From contig NZ_CP060397.1 of assembly GCF_015840715.1 (NCBI RefSeq), forward strand, positions 1,942,686 through 2,006,685: DNA of 64,000 nt. The letters are read 5' to 3'. The stretch is from Synechococcus sp. CBW1004. GTDB taxonomy: Bacteria; Cyanobacteriota; Cyanobacteriia; PCC-6307; Cyanobiaceae. The stretch's first letter is position 1. Each line of letters starts with the position of its first letter. This document shows, in pieces, positions 26,435 to 34,843 of this stretch. Below the pieces are notes generated by a model, which saw nothing but the letters and a program-made list of their open reading frames with translations, was not told where the DNA came from and did not search any database. A program made the position numbers and the translations under genes.

Positions 26435-27665
26435 GGAAGCTCTGATCAAGACCGGGAATTGAGCGCAAGCGTGTCTCATTCTCGCCAATGAGACACAAGT
26501 GGGGTATTTTGTCCTTGGCTACTCGCCAGGTACTCCAATCCAGGGCCTGACTGGCTTATTTCTCGTGAGTTCCCCGATCATTTTTGGCTGCTCACCCTCA
26601 AGATGGCACACTTATTCTGTCATTTACGCTGTAGAAGGACAACGTTCGCGCACCATCCAGAGATTGGCGAGGGCAAACAGCATCGTCAGCTTGAGGTTGT
26701 TCTTGCGGATGCCTCGGTAGAAGACCTTCCGAAATCCAAACTGGCACTTGATGATCCGAAATGGATGCTCCACCTTTGCCCTGACATGTGCTTTCGCCGC
26801 CTCCATCAGATCCAGCAGTCTTCCCTCTGGGGTGTCCGGTAGAACTCGGCGCTGTCCGGGCTTCATGGCGATGCGCATCTCTGCTTCGCAGTCCTTGAAC
26901 GCCTCACGCTTTTCGATGCCGATGTGGCCAGAGTCGCCGTAGATCACGCGTTCCTCGCCATGGACGCGATCGGGTGCCGTGTTCAGCTCATGGACGTTGG
27001 CAGCCGTGCTCACCACGGAATGGACCAGACCCGAGGCTGCATCCACACCGATGTGGCACCGCATCCCAAAGAACCACTGGTTGCCTTTGGCCACCGAGTG
27101 CATTTCAGGATCCCGCTCGCCCGTCTTGTTCTTGGTTGAACTGGGAGCGTTGATGATTGTGGCATCGAGGATCGTACCCTCCTTAAGCATCACGCCCTTC
27201 TCCCGCAGGCTCTGGTTCACCGTCTCCAGGATCTGCTCTGCTATCCGATTCTCTTCCAGGAGGTGGCGGAAGTTCAGGATCGTCGTCTCGTCAGGGATCC
27301 GGTCCTCAACCATGTCGATCCCAGCAAAGCGGCGGAAGCAGGGGGTATCGATCAGCATCTCCTCCATCAAGGGATCGGAAAGCGTGAACCACTGCTGCAG
27401 CAGGTGGATGCGCAGCATCACCTCCAGCGGAAACGGTGGGCGCCCGCCCTTGGCAGAAGGCCTGTGGTACACAGGCGAAATCAAGGCCAGGAAAGGATCC
27501 CAGGGCACTGTGGCTTCCATCTCATCGAGGAAGCGCTGCCGGCGCGTTTTCTTCTTGGCGTAGGTCTGCTCGTAGTCCGTGAAACCCAACTGGAGGGGGG
27601 CCGCCATCCGCTGCCAGTCTCATTATTGGAACTGTACTGATTCTATCGGGTTTTTCAGGGGTTCC
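26435..27665 (-). mobile_element. IS5-family insertion sequence (1,231 bp)
   Basis: Imperfect 16-bp terminal inverted repeats: GGAAGCTCTGATCAAG at 26435-26450 and the complement of 27650-27665, GGAACCCCTGAAAAAC (11 of 16 match). Both ends are flanked by the direct repeat TTAG (26431-26434 and 27666-27669), which fits the YTAR target preference of the IS5 group. The transposase gene is full length. The right end lies about 20 bp beyond the 3' end of an already broken HNH-HIT gene. Confidence 0.9.
26624..27607 (-). CDS. IS5-family transposase
   Basis: 327 residues of a DDE transposase. An N-terminal DUF772-type domain reads FALISPVYHRP-like LALISPVYHRPSAKGGRPPF and MLRIHLLQQWFTLSDPLMEE. The catalytic core follows: ILDATIINAPSST (first Asp), VIYGDSGHIGIEKREAF (second Asp), and the C-terminal HVRAKVEHPFRIIKCQFGF with the YREK-like Glu, then LFALANLWMVRE. 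No frameshift is seen, so the element may be active. Confidence 0.95.
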   Translation of the reverse strand: MAAPLQLGFTDYEQTYAKKKTRRQRFLDEMEATVPWDPFLALISPVYHRPSAKGGRPPFPLEVMLRIHLLQQWFTLSDPLMEEMLIDTPCFRRFAGIDMVEDRIPDETTILNFRHLLEENRIAEQILETVNQSLREKGVMLKEGTILDATIINAPSSTKNKTGERDPEMHSVAKGNQWFFGMRCHIGVDAASGLVHSVVSTAANVHELNTAPDRVHGEERVIYGDSGHIGIEKREAFKDCEAEMRIAMKPGQRRVLPDTPEGRLLDLMEAAKAHVRAKVEHPFRIIKCQFGFRKVFYRGIRKNNLKLTMLFALANLWMVRERCPSTA

Positions 27666-27684
27666 TTAGTCACTCACGGTGAAA

Positions 27685-28738
27685 TCAATACCCCTGCCTG
27701 CCAGCAATCACCCCCCGCACCCCACCCCGAGGCTGCTTGCAATCCCCCTCCCGCCTCGGTATCAGATGCCAATGTGCATGAAACACCGTCTGCCCCGCCG
27801 CCACTCCTGAGTTCAACCCCACATTCCAGCCGTTGATCGCGGCGTCTCGGGCACTGAGCATCTCCCGCCGCTGCCTGAGCAGCTCCACCACCGCGTTCCA
27901 CTCCGGCTGGTGCAGCTCCATTCCATCGGCTACATGCCTCCGCGGAATCACCAGGCTGTGGCCCACGCTCACCGGGTAGGCATCGGCGATGTAGAGCTTC
28001 GAATGCGTTTTCCAGCAGCACCCTTTCGCCTCCCTCCAGCGCGCAGAAGATGCAGCCATCCTGCCGTTGGCGGTAGCTCTCCTGGATCCCGCGGAAATCG
28101 GTTCGGCTGTTTGCGTGGCATACAGCCGTGTCGCGCTTGCCGGCATTGCAGCGGAAACAGAGCGCCTGCAGGTTGCTGATGTCATCTGATCCGCCTTGGT
28201 TCTTGGGAATGATGTGGTCTACCTCCAGGGCCCTCTGGTGCTCGTGCGCTCCACAGCATTCGCAGCGGCCCCGGGCCCGTGTGAGCACCCGGTATTTCAC
28301 CGAGCCGCTGATCGGACTGCGGTGGCGGGAACGGTGGGCGAACACCTCCTCACCGCGCTGTGACCGGAACGCATCACGACGCATGCGGCACAGCTGCAGT
28401 AGCTCATCGCGCTCCGTGTCGCTCAGCTCTACTGCTGCGCAGAAGCCTGACGGCTACGGAGCCGATCAGTCGGTAGCGGCCCTGCTGCACCTCCGTGATG
28501 GCGTTGCCATTGAGCACCCGGCCCACCATCCGCTTGACGCGCTCCGGTAGACATCGATCTGGGTCACGTCCTCGCCCAGGATCCGCCGGGCGATGTCCTC
28601 CGCCGTTGCCGGGCTGCTCCTGCCCAGCAGCTCCATCAGCATCAGCGGCTGATAGATGTGGTTCATCCGCATCCGCTCGGATATGAACCGCCTCAGGCGC
28701 TGGTAGGCGGGGGAGGGGATTGGGGGTTCGGGGGGCAT
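27685..28738 (-). pseudogene. wHTH-HNH-HIT gene, copy 1 (frameshifted)
   Basis: The parts of one gene can be read in order on the minus strand. A winged-helix-like start reads MNHIYQPLMLMELLGRSSPA and IARRILGEDVTQIDVY, then in another frame ERVKRMVGRVLNGNAITE and GRYRLIG. An HNH domain follows in a third frame (GRCECCGAHEHQRALEVDHI, NLQALCFRCNAGKRD). Last is a HIT hydrolase domain (GCIFCALEGGERVLLENA, then after a shift near 27995 ADAYPVSVGHSLVIPRRHVA and VFHAHWHLIPRR). Three frameshifts (about 28548, 28440 and 27995) break it. The HNH-HIT architecture is a known but uncharacterised family. Confidence 0.75.
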
Positions 28739-28766
28739 GGAGGCATCCTGCCGCCGCCAGGGCTGC

Positions 28767-28796
28767 GCTGGCGGGGGATGGGACGGGGGTGGAACT
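28767..28796 (+). repeat. G-rich repeat unit 1
   Basis: A 30-base G-rich block (GCTGGCGGGGGATGGGACGG...TGGAACT) just upstream of wHTH-HNH-HIT copy 1. Near-identical blocks occur at 29812-29842 and 30601-30631. On the minus strand it may be part of the promoter or leader of the duplicated gene. Confidence 0.7.
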
Positions 28797-28833
28797 TATA
28801 GGGAGTAGCCCCGGTGCTCTCCCTGGCCCACGA

Positions 28834-29163
28834 ATGCTTCCCCATGCAGAACACGCGGTCGTTGAGCAGGCCAAGATCTGCGACTACCTGCTCTCGGGCG
28901 TGCATCCAGTCGGCCGTTTCAAGGCCAGGGTGTTCCTCGCCCTCGGCTACTCCAGCGAAGGCTGGTCAAGGCTTCGAGACGACCTGCTGCACCATGGGCG
29001 CACCGGAATGGTTCGGCGCATCGAGAGCAACACCTACGGCATGAAAGTGGTAATCAGTGCTAAGTTGAAAGGCCCCAACGGAACTTCAAGGCGGTTCTGC
29101 ACCGTCTGGCTGATTCCCTGCTTTTCCATTCAGCCCAGGCTCATCACCGCGTATCCGGAGTAA
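28834..29163 (+). CDS. DUF6883 family protein
   Basis: 109 residues beginning MLPHAEHAVVEQAKICDYLL, then HPVGRFKARVFLALGYSSEG and a C-terminal LKGPNG...FCTVWLI...ITAYP. These match the DUF6883 family, which starts at a conserved LPNAE(N/K)A motif and often sits next to DUF4926 genes in bacteria. The function is unknown; the pairing and small size suggest a toxin-antitoxin-like module. The stop is three bases before the next gene. The reading frame is intact, unlike its neighbours. Confidence 0.75.
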   Translation: MLPHAEHAVVEQAKICDYLLSGVHPVGRFKARVFLALGYSSEGWSRLRDDLLHHGRTGMVRRIESNTYGMKVVISAKLKGPNGTSRRFCTVWLIPCFSIQPRLITAYPE

Positions 29164-29166
29164 AGC

Positions 29167-29400
29167 ATGTTTGCATTGCATCAGACCGTTGCTCTCACGC
29201 AGGACATTCCCGAGTCAGGGCTTCAGTCGGGCGATCTTGGTGCTGTTGTCGCCATTCTCGATCCTGAGCACTGCGAGGTGGAATTCGTCGCCGCATCGGG
29301 TCGTGCACAGGCTCTGTTGATGCTTCCAATTGCCGATCTTCGGGCGATTGGTGATCAGGACTTGATCGCTGTGCGTTCTTTGGCGGCTGCAAGGCCTTGA
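29167..29400 (+). CDS. DUF4926 family protein
   Basis: 77 residues: HQTVALTQDIPESGLQSGDL, GAVVAILDPEHCEVEFVAAS, then ALLMLPIADLRAI. This is the small beta-barrel typical of DUF4926 (L-x-GD-x-GAVV). It is the likely partner of the DUF6883 protein directly upstream. Only three bases separate the two genes, so they are co-translated. Confidence 0.8.
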   Translation: MFALHQTVALTQDIPESGLQSGDLGAVVAILDPEHCEVEFVAASGRAQALLMLPIADLRAIGDQDLIAVRSLAAARP

Positions 29401-29414
29401 GGGTTGCCGTCTTC

Positions 29415-29783
29415 CACTCGGAGCGCATCCAGCCTCTGGCGGCACAGCGGAAGCAACTCATCGCCCTCGCTGTCGATCAACTCCACTTCTTTACAGAAGC
29501 CTTACGGCTACGGCGCCGATCAGCCGGTAGCGGCCCTGCTGCAGCTCCGTGATGGCGTTGCCGTTGAGCACCCGGCACACCATCCGCTTGACGCGCTCCG
29601 GTAGACATCGATCTGGGTCACGTCCTCGCCCAGGATCCGCCGGGCGATGTCCTCCGCCGTTGCCGGGCTGCTCCTGCCCAGCAGCTCCATCAGCATCAGC
29701 GGCTGATAGATGTGGCTCATCCGCATCCGCTCGGCGATGAACCGCCGCAGGCGCTGGTAGGCGGGGGAGGGGGTTGGGGCCAT
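29415..29783 (-). pseudogene. wHTH-HNH-HIT gene, copy 2 (5' fragment)
   Basis: Starts at the ATG at 29783 with SPAYQRLRRFIAERMRMSHI, YQPLMLMELLGRSSPATAED, then shifts frame at the same codon as copy 1 (IDVY) into ERVKRMVCRVLNGNAITE and continues to RYRLIGAVAVRLL and a stop. The first codons of the HNH half (VELIDSEGDELLPLCRQRLD) remain; all the rest is gone. At nucleotide level it is almost identical to copy 1 over about 250 bases, so it is a recent duplicate. Confidence 0.75.
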
Positions 29784-29811
29784 GGGGGCATCCTGACGCC
29801 GGCAGGGCTGT

Positions 29812-29842
29812 GCTGGCGGGGAATGGGACGGGGGGTGGAACT
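29812..29842 (+). repeat. G-rich repeat unit 2
   Basis: Second copy of the G-rich block, lying upstream of wHTH-HNH-HIT copy 2 in the same relative position as unit 1. Confidence 0.7.
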
Positions 29843-29932
29843 GGTGGAGGAGAAGCCCCTGCCATGTCTTTTTCTGTTCCAACAGCCAGGGCGGAGGTCA
29901 TAGTGTGTAGATGCCTCATCAGGAGTTCACAC

Positions 29933-30136
29933 ATGGCCACGAATCTCGCTCTCGATCAGGATCTGCTCGATCACGCCTTTCGTGTGAGCGGTGAGCCCAC
30001 CAAGAAAGCTGCCGTCACCCGCGCGCTTCAGGAGTTCATCGCACGCCGGGAGCAGCGCCAGGTGGCGGAGCTCTTCGGCAAGCTTGAGTGGGACCCTGGC
30101 TACAACTACAAGGCGGAACGGGAGCGCCAGCGGTGA
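29933..30136 (+). CDS. vapB: VapB-type antitoxin
   Basis: 67 residues: MATNLALDQDLLDHAFRVSG, EPTKKAAVTRALQEFIARRE, then GKLEWDPGYNYKAERERQR. This is a ribbon-helix-helix antitoxin of the VapB type whose C-terminal WDPGYNYK motif wraps around the toxin. The ATG at 29933 gives the normal family length. The stop overlaps the GTG start of vapC by four bases. Confidence 0.9.
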   Translation: MATNLALDQDLLDHAFRVSGEPTKKAAVTRALQEFIARREQRQVAELFGKLEWDPGYNYKAERERQR

Positions 30137-30540
30137 GCCTGCTGGTCGACACGTCGGTCTGGTCTCTGGCTTTCCGCCGTGATGGCCAGCCGGGTGTGCC
30201 CGAGGTGGGCGCACTCCGCGGCGCTCTCCTGGGCGCCGAGCAGGTCTTCACCACTGGATTGGTGCTTCAGGAAGTGTTGCAGGGTTTTGCAGGCCCCAGG
30301 AACCGAGACCAGCTCGTGGAGCGCCTCTCCGTGCTCGCATTTCTTCAGCCCGACAAACTGGACCACATCGCAGCCGCCGACCTCCGCAATGTCTGTCGCC
30401 GCCGGGGTGTCCAGATCGGCACGATTGATGCCCTGATTATTCAGCTCTGTCAGCGCTACGACCTGACGCTGCTGACAACCGATCAAGACTTCCATGCGGC
30501 CTCTCAGCATGTGGATGTCCGGCTATGGACCCAATCGTGA
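30133..30540 (+). CDS. vapC: VapC PIN-domain ribonuclease toxin
   Basis: 135 residues, GTG start. PIN-domain acidic residues: LLVDTSVWSLAF (Asp6), Glu in LVLQEVLQGF, Asp in IGTIDALIIQLC and LLTTDQDFH. It probably cleaves tRNA or rRNA when freed from VapB. Coupled to vapB by a four-base overlap. The operon looks intact and functional. Confidence 0.9.
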   Translation: MSLLVDTSVWSLAFRRDGQPGVPEVGALRGALLGAEQVFTTGLVLQEVLQGFAGPRNRDQLVERLSVLAFLQPDKLDHIAAADLRNVCRRRGVQIGTIDALIIQLCQRYDLTLLTTDQDFHAASQHVDVRLWTQS

Positions 30541-30600
30541 GGGTTCTGCTGCCGGCGTTGCAGCGGCCTCTAGCGCGGGTGATGTGGAGGCATGGGGGAT

Positions 30601-30631
30601 GCTGGTGGGGGATGGGACGGGGGGTGGAACT
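30601..30631 (+). repeat. G-rich repeat unit 3 (orphan)
   Basis: Third copy of the G-rich block. No wHTH-HNH-HIT start follows it on the minus strand, so it marks either a deleted further copy or a duplication of the upstream region alone. Confidence 0.65.
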
Positions 30632-30752
30632 TCCAAGATGGAGGCCCCGGCTCGGGCCCCCCAAGCAAGGCCCCCGCGATGCCAGAGCGCGAACGCCAGC
30701 TCCCTTTCCTTCCGTCTGGCGTGCCTACGCCTAGCGTTGGTAAAAATGCGTT

Positions 30753-30957
30753 GTGATCAGGTCGTTTCGGTGCCGCGACACCCAGGCCCTCTTCCAAGGG
30801 AAGCCTGTGAGGCGGTTTGCCACCAGGCAATCGCCTGGAGCCGCTCAGGGGGAACCGCCATGGCCAGCACAGCATCCGCATCAACGACCAGTTCCGGCTC
30901 TGCTTTGTCTGGACGGAAGCCGGGCCAGAGGAGGTCGAAATTGTTGATGTCCACTGA
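30753..30957 (+). pseudogene. higB: Internally deleted HigB toxin gene
   Basis: The first codons read IRSFRCRDTQALFQGKPVRR, the normal start of HigB/RelE-type toxins. After RRF the sequence continues in the +1 frame with GNRLEPLRGNRHGQHSIRIN and DQFRLCFVWTEAGPEEVEIV, the normal C-terminal half. About 30 codons of the middle are missing and the joint is out of frame. The toxin should be dead. Its stop overlaps the higA start, as in intact higBA operons. Confidence 0.85.
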
Positions 30958-31243
30958 CTTGCTGCTGGTCCATCCTGGCGAAGTGTTGCTGGCGGAGTTC
31001 CTCAGGCCAATGGGGATCAGTCAGTACCGGCTCGCGCTGGCAATCGGCGTACCGGAGAGCCGCATCAACGCGATCGTCAAGGGGCGCAGGACAATCAGTG
31101 CCGACACCGATCTGCGCCTGTGCCGTTTCTTCAGCCTCAGCGAAGGCTTCTGGCTGAGGATGCAGGCCAGCCATGATCTGAAGCTGGCCAAGCAGGCTCT
31201 GGGCGGCGTGCTGCCATCCATCGAGCCGTTCCAGAGCGACTGA
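30947..31243 (+). CDS. higA: HigA antitoxin (orphan)
   Basis: 98 residues of the XRE family HigA type: VHPGEVLLAEFLRPMGISQY, then the helix-turn-helix RLALAIGVPESRINAIVKGR, and the C-terminal ADTDLRLCRFFSLSEGFWLR. The ATG at 30947 lies inside the end of higB, as usual. Because higB is broken, HigA remains as a possible solitary repressor or an anti-toxin against related toxins elsewhere. Confidence 0.9.
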   Translation: MSTDLLLVHPGEVLLAEFLRPMGISQYRLALAIGVPESRINAIVKGRRTISADTDLRLCRFFSLSEGFWLRMQASHDLKLAKQALGGVLPSIEPFQSD

Positions 31244-31261
31244 TCGGGTTTCGGGATCAAC

Positions 31262-32111
31262 GGTCCACATCCGCCAGCGTTCCATTCCGGATGGTGCAAC
31301 GCCAACCCATCGGCCCCGTGCCTTAAGGGGGCGATGCACAGCTACCCATGCGTTCTCCAGCAGCACCCTTCCGCCTCCCTCCAGCGCGAAGGCGATACAG
31401 CCATCCTGCCGTTGGCGGTAGCTCTCCTGGATCCCGCGGAAATCGGTTCGGCTGTTTGCGTTGGCCTACAACCGTGTCGCGCTTGCCGGCATTGCAGCGG
31501 AAGCAGAGCGCCTGCAGGTTGCTGATGGCATCCGAGCCGCCCTGATTGTTGGGGATGATGTGGTCCAGCTCCAGGGCCCGCTGGTGCGGGGTTTGCTGAG
31601 CAACAGCCCTGGCTCCACAGCACTCGCAACGGCCCCGGGCCCGTGTGAGCACCCGGTACTTGATCGAGCCGCTGATCGGGCTGCGATGGCGGCTGCGGTG
31701 CGCAAACACCTCCTCGCCGCGCTGGGCCCGGAAGGCATCCAACCGCAGGCGACACAGTTGCAGTAGCTCATCGCGCTCGCTGTCGCTCAACTCCACTTCT
31801 ACGCAGAAGCCTGACGGCTACGGAGCCGATCAGCCGGTAGCAGCCCTGCAGCAGCTCCGTAATGCCGTTGCCATTGAGCACCCGGCCCACCATCCGCTTG
31901 ACGCGCTCCGTTGTAGTCGTCGATCTGGCTGACGTGCTCCCCCGGGCTCCTGCGGGCGATGTCGCGGGCTGTTGCGGGGCAGGCCATTGCCTGGACAATC
32001 TATAGACCAGCAGCTCCATGCGCATCAGCGGTTGGTAGTTCTCCTCATCCGCAGGTGCTCGGTGATGTCATTGCGGAGCCGTTGCCAGGCGTCGATGGGG
32101 CCTGGGGGCAT
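31262..32111 (-). pseudogene. wHTH-HNH-HIT gene, copy 3 (most degraded)
   Basis: Begins with MPPGPIDAWQRLRNDITEHL, then in other frames YQPLMRMELL, TARDIARRSPGEHVSQIDDY, ERVKRMVGRVLNGNGITELL, and the HNH half ELSDSERDELLQLCRLRLDA, GRCECCGA...LELDHIIPNN, QALCFRCNAGKRD. The HIT part survives only as LEGGGRVLLENAW and a scrap ALHHPEWNA; CxxC has become CIAFA. At least four frameshifts and a HIT deletion are present. It is more diverged than copies 1 and 2. Confidence 0.75.
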
Positions 32112-32421
32112 GGCTGCATGGCTGCATCCTTGCGCCCTCAGGGCAGGGCTGGTGAATCGTGGAGCGCGGGAAGGAACTGTGTCGGTTGTCACTGGTGCGA
32201 ACTCCGGCCCACCCAGGCGTGCGCGTCCTCGCTGGCCCCACTTCCTTCCCGTCCCTTGCATCGACACAGTGCATCGACACAGGTGTTGCCCTTCTGGCCG
32301 CTCCCGTAGACCCCGATTACCAGCGCTGATCTTCACGCCGTCGGGCCCGATGGCTCAGTCCGTAACCACCGCCACAGTCCTGACCTGTGCTCTCCTCCAC
32401 ACTCGCTGGGCGGAACAGGAG
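32112..32421. other. Intergenic leader before the guanidine riboswitch
   Basis: 310 bases with no supported gene. It marks the border between the decayed accessory region and the guanidine operon and should contain the operon promoter. I see no clear terminator or repeat in it. Confidence 0.4.
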
Positions 32422-32512
32422 TTCTAGGGTTCCGGCCCCTCAGGGGGCGACTGGTCCAAGAGAGCTCCACCGGCCCATGCCGGAGCACGGAGGGACAAAA
32501 GCCCGGGAGACC
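32422..32512 (+). promoter_or_regulatory. Guanidine-I (ykkC) riboswitch
   Basis: The conserved strings of the guanidine-I aptamer appear in order: TCTAGGGTTCCGG (32423 on), CGACTGGTCCAAGAGAG (32448-32464), CACCGGCCCATGCCGG as a variable hairpin, then ACGGAGGGACAAAAGCCCGGGAGA (as two pieces ending at 32510). Guanidinium is bound between these segments. It lies about 25 bp before the gdmH start, so it may control translation or an early termination event. This placement directly supports guanidine as the operon's inducer. Confidence 0.93.
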
Positions 32513-32537
32513 GCAGCCACTCCTCATCCCCCGTTTC

Positions 32538-33728
32538 ATGACCAACGACTCCGGCGCCTCGGGTCCCTTCGAGCGGCTGCATCCCAGCGAGGGCATGCGG
32601 GCCCTGGAGAAGGAGCGGGCGCTGCCGCTCACCGGCTGGCAACAGGAGGTGGATCAGGCCCATCGCTACGGCCTGGAAGCCGCCGCCAGCATCGTCGATC
32701 GCCGCATCTCCACCTTCTCCCGCGGTGAGCTGCCCCACTTCGCGGGCATCAACACCTTTATGAAGGCGCCCTACATCGAGGATGTGAATCGTGTGGGCGA
32801 GTTCGACGTGGCGATCGTGGGCGTGCCGCATGATTCCGGCACCACCTATCGCCCCGGCACCCGCTTCGGTCCCCAGGGCATCCGCCGCATCTCGGCACTT
32901 TACACCCCCTACAACTACGAGATGGGTGTGGATCTGCGCGAGCAGATCACGCTCTGCGATGTCGGCGACATCTTCACGATTCCGGCCAACAACGAGAAGA
33001 GTTTCGATCAGATCTCCAAGGGCATCGCCCACATCTTCGCCAGCGGTGCCTTCCCGATCATCCTCGGGGGCGACCACTCGATCGGCTTCCCCACGGTGCG
33101 TGGTGTCTGTCGCCACCTGGGCGACAAGAAGGTCGGCATCATCCATTTCGATCGTCATGTCGACACCCAGGAGATCGACCTCGACGAGCGCATGCACACC
33201 TGCCCGTGGTTCCACGCCACGAACATGGCCAATGCCCCAGCAAAGAATCTGGTGCAGCTGGGTATCGGTGGTTGGCAGGTGCCGCGCGAGGGCGTGAAGA
33301 TCTGCCGCGAACGCGGTACCAATGTGCTCACCGTCACGGATATCTGCGACATGGGGCTGGAGGCGGCAGCCCAGTTCGCGATCGAGCGTGCCACCGATGG
33401 CACCGACTGCGTCTACATCTCCTTCGACATCGACTGCATCGACGCCGGCTTCGTTCCGGGCACCGGCTGGCCAGAGCCCGGTGGCCTGCTGCCGCGCGAG
33501 GCCCTGAAACTGCTGGAGCTGATCGTGCGCAACGTGCCGGTCTGCGGTCTGGAGATTGTGGAGGTTTCACCGCCCTACGACATCAGCGACATGACCTCCC
33601 TGATGGCCACCCGCGTCATCTGCGACACCATGGCCCACCTGGTGGTGAGTGGTCAGCTGCCGCGCAAGGGCAAGCCGGATTGGATCAGCGACGTCTGCAA
33701 CATGAACGTCGATCAGAAGTGGAGATGA
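32538..33728 (+). CDS. gdmH: Ni-dependent guanidine hydrolase
   Basis: 396 residues of the ureohydrolase fold. It hydrolyses guanidine to urea and ammonia. The family relation is seen in ILGGDHSIGF (His180), HFDRHVDTQEIDLDE (Asp205, His207, Asp209) and FDIDCIDAGFVPGTGWPEPG. Arg206 in the DRHVD motif, in place of the usual Ala in agmatinases, and the long N-terminal region match the Synechocystis Sll1077 type, shown to be a nickel enzyme. The guanidine riboswitch upstream and the HypA/HypB nickel chaperones three bases downstream confirm the role. The ATG at 32538 fits family length. Confidence 0.95.
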   Translation: MTNDSGASGPFERLHPSEGMRALEKERALPLTGWQQEVDQAHRYGLEAAASIVDRRISTFSRGELPHFAGINTFMKAPYIEDVNRVGEFDVAIVGVPHDSGTTYRPGTRFGPQGIRRISALYTPYNYEMGVDLREQITLCDVGDIFTIPANNEKSFDQISKGIAHIFASGAFPIILGGDHSIGFPTVRGVCRHLGDKKVGIIHFDRHVDTQEIDLDERMHTCPWFHATNMANAPAKNLVQLGIGGWQVPREGVKICRERGTNVLTVTDICDMGLEAAAQFAIERATDGTDCVYISFDIDCIDAGFVPGTGWPEPGGLLPREALKLLELIVRNVPVCGLEIVEVSPPYDISDMTSLMATRVICDTMAHLVVSGQLPRKGKPDWISDVCNMNVDQKWR

Positions 33729-33731
33729 GCG

Positions 33732-34121
33732 ATGCATGAAGTCGACATGACCAGGTGCCTGCTGCTCTCGATGCAGGAGTGGAGCCAGCAACACGCACCC
33801 AGGCAACCTTCCGTTCAACGGGTGCATCTGCAGGTGGGCACGTTCACCTGCGTGGAGCCCGATCAGCTGGTGTTCACCTGGCGCGCCGCCGTGAAGGGCA
33901 GCTGGCTTGATGGGTCCGAGCTGTCCATCGAATCGATCCCGCTCGTGGGTCGCTGTCTGTGCTGCAACAGCACCTATGCCCCCCGGGTCGACCATGGCTA
34001 TCGCTCACCCTGCTGCGATCACCCGATGGAGGAGATCGTCAGCGGCCGTGAGTTGAAGATCCGCAGCGTGGATTACAGCCTCAGCGAACCCCGCCTCACC
34101 CCTCAGTCCGTGGAGATCTGA
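33732..34121 (+). CDS. hypA: HypA-type nickel chaperone
   Basis: 129 residues starting [13 protein letters not shown], with the N-terminal His2-Glu3 nickel-binding motif. The zinc knuckle is CLCCNSTY...CCDHP (about residues 77-100). HypA proteins deliver nickel to hydrogenase or urease; paralogues beside gdmH (Sll1078 in Synechocystis) load the guanidine hydrolase. It starts three bases after gdmH and is two bases from hypB. No hydrogenase gene is in the window, which supports a role dedicated to GdmH. Confidence 0.92.
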   Translation: MHEVDMTRCLLLSMQEWSQQHAPRQPSVQRVHLQVGTFTCVEPDQLVFTWRAAVKGSWLDGSELSIESIPLVGRCLCCNSTYAPRVDHGYRSPCCDHPMEEIVSGRELKIRSVDYSLSEPRLTPQSVEI

Positions 34122-34123
34122 CC

Positions 34124-34843
34124 ATGCACATGCCCCTGCAAGACACGCTCGGCCTGAACCTGCTGGCCGCCAATGACCACCAGGCCGAGCACAACCGCGA
34201 GCATTTCGATGCCTGGCGGCTGCTCTGCCTGAACGTGATGAGCAGCCCCGGCGCCGGCAAGACCTCCCTGCTCGAGCAGACGCTCACCGCTCTCTCCGTC
34301 GATCTCTCGATGGCGGTGCTGGAGGGCGACATGACCACCCAGCTCGATGCCGAGCGCCTGGAGGCGGTGGGGGTCCCGGTGGTGGCGATCACCACCGGGC
34401 GGGCCTGTCACCTCGATGCATCGATGGTGAGCGGTGGCCTCAAGTCGCTGCGCCAGCGCCTCGATCCGGCCTCCCTCGATCTGCTGTGGGTGGAGAACGT
34501 GGGCAATCTCGTCTGCCCGGCGGAGTTCGCTGTGGGTGAACATCGCAAGGTGGCCCTGCTCAGCGTCACCGAGGGCGACGACAAGCCGCTCAAGTACCCG
34601 GTGATGTTCCGCGAGGCGGACTGTGTGCTGATCACCAAGACCGACCTGCTGCCACATCTGCCGGTCGAGATCGAGAGGATCGAGGCCCACATCCGTCAGG
34701 TGAACCCCCGCTGCACGGTCCTGCGCGTGTCGGCCTGCAGTGGTGAGGGGCTTGAGGCCTGGCACGGCTGGGTGCGTCAGCAGGTGCGCGAGCAACTCGC
34801 CCGCACCGCCCCTGGGGGCCAGCCGGCCCTGGTGAGCGTATGA
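34124..34843 (+). CDS. hypB: HypB-type GTPase for nickel insertion
   Basis: 239 residues of the SIMIBI GTPase family. P-loop [15 protein letters not shown] (about residues 38-52), [31 protein letters not shown] with the metal-binding Cys, and [10 protein letters not shown] for guanine recognition. There is no poly-His N-terminal stretch. It works with HypA to insert nickel in GdmH. The stop overlaps the start of the glutamine synthetase-like gene by four bases. Confidence 0.92.
   Translation: MHMPLQDTLGLNLLAANDHQAEHNREHFDAWRLLCLNVMSSPGAGKTSLLEQTLTALSVDLSMAVLEGDMTTQLDAERLEAVGVPVVAITTGRACHLDASMVSGGLKSLRQRLDPASLDLLWVENVGNLVCPAEFAVGEHRKVALLSVTEGDDKPLKYPVMFREADCVLITKTDLLPHLPVEIERIEAHIRQVNPRCTVLRVSACSGEGLEAWHGWVRQQVREQLARTAPGGQPALVSV

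Noticed and set aside
25226..32111. Classical integron cassette array to either side of intI
   Set aside because: No repeated attC-like imperfect palindromes with GTTRRRY/RYYYAAC ends were recognised; the repeats present derive from duplicated genes and a G-rich block.
27674..32111. CRISPR array
   Set aside because: The repeats are long gene copies and three widely spaced G-rich blocks, without regular short spacers or cas genes.
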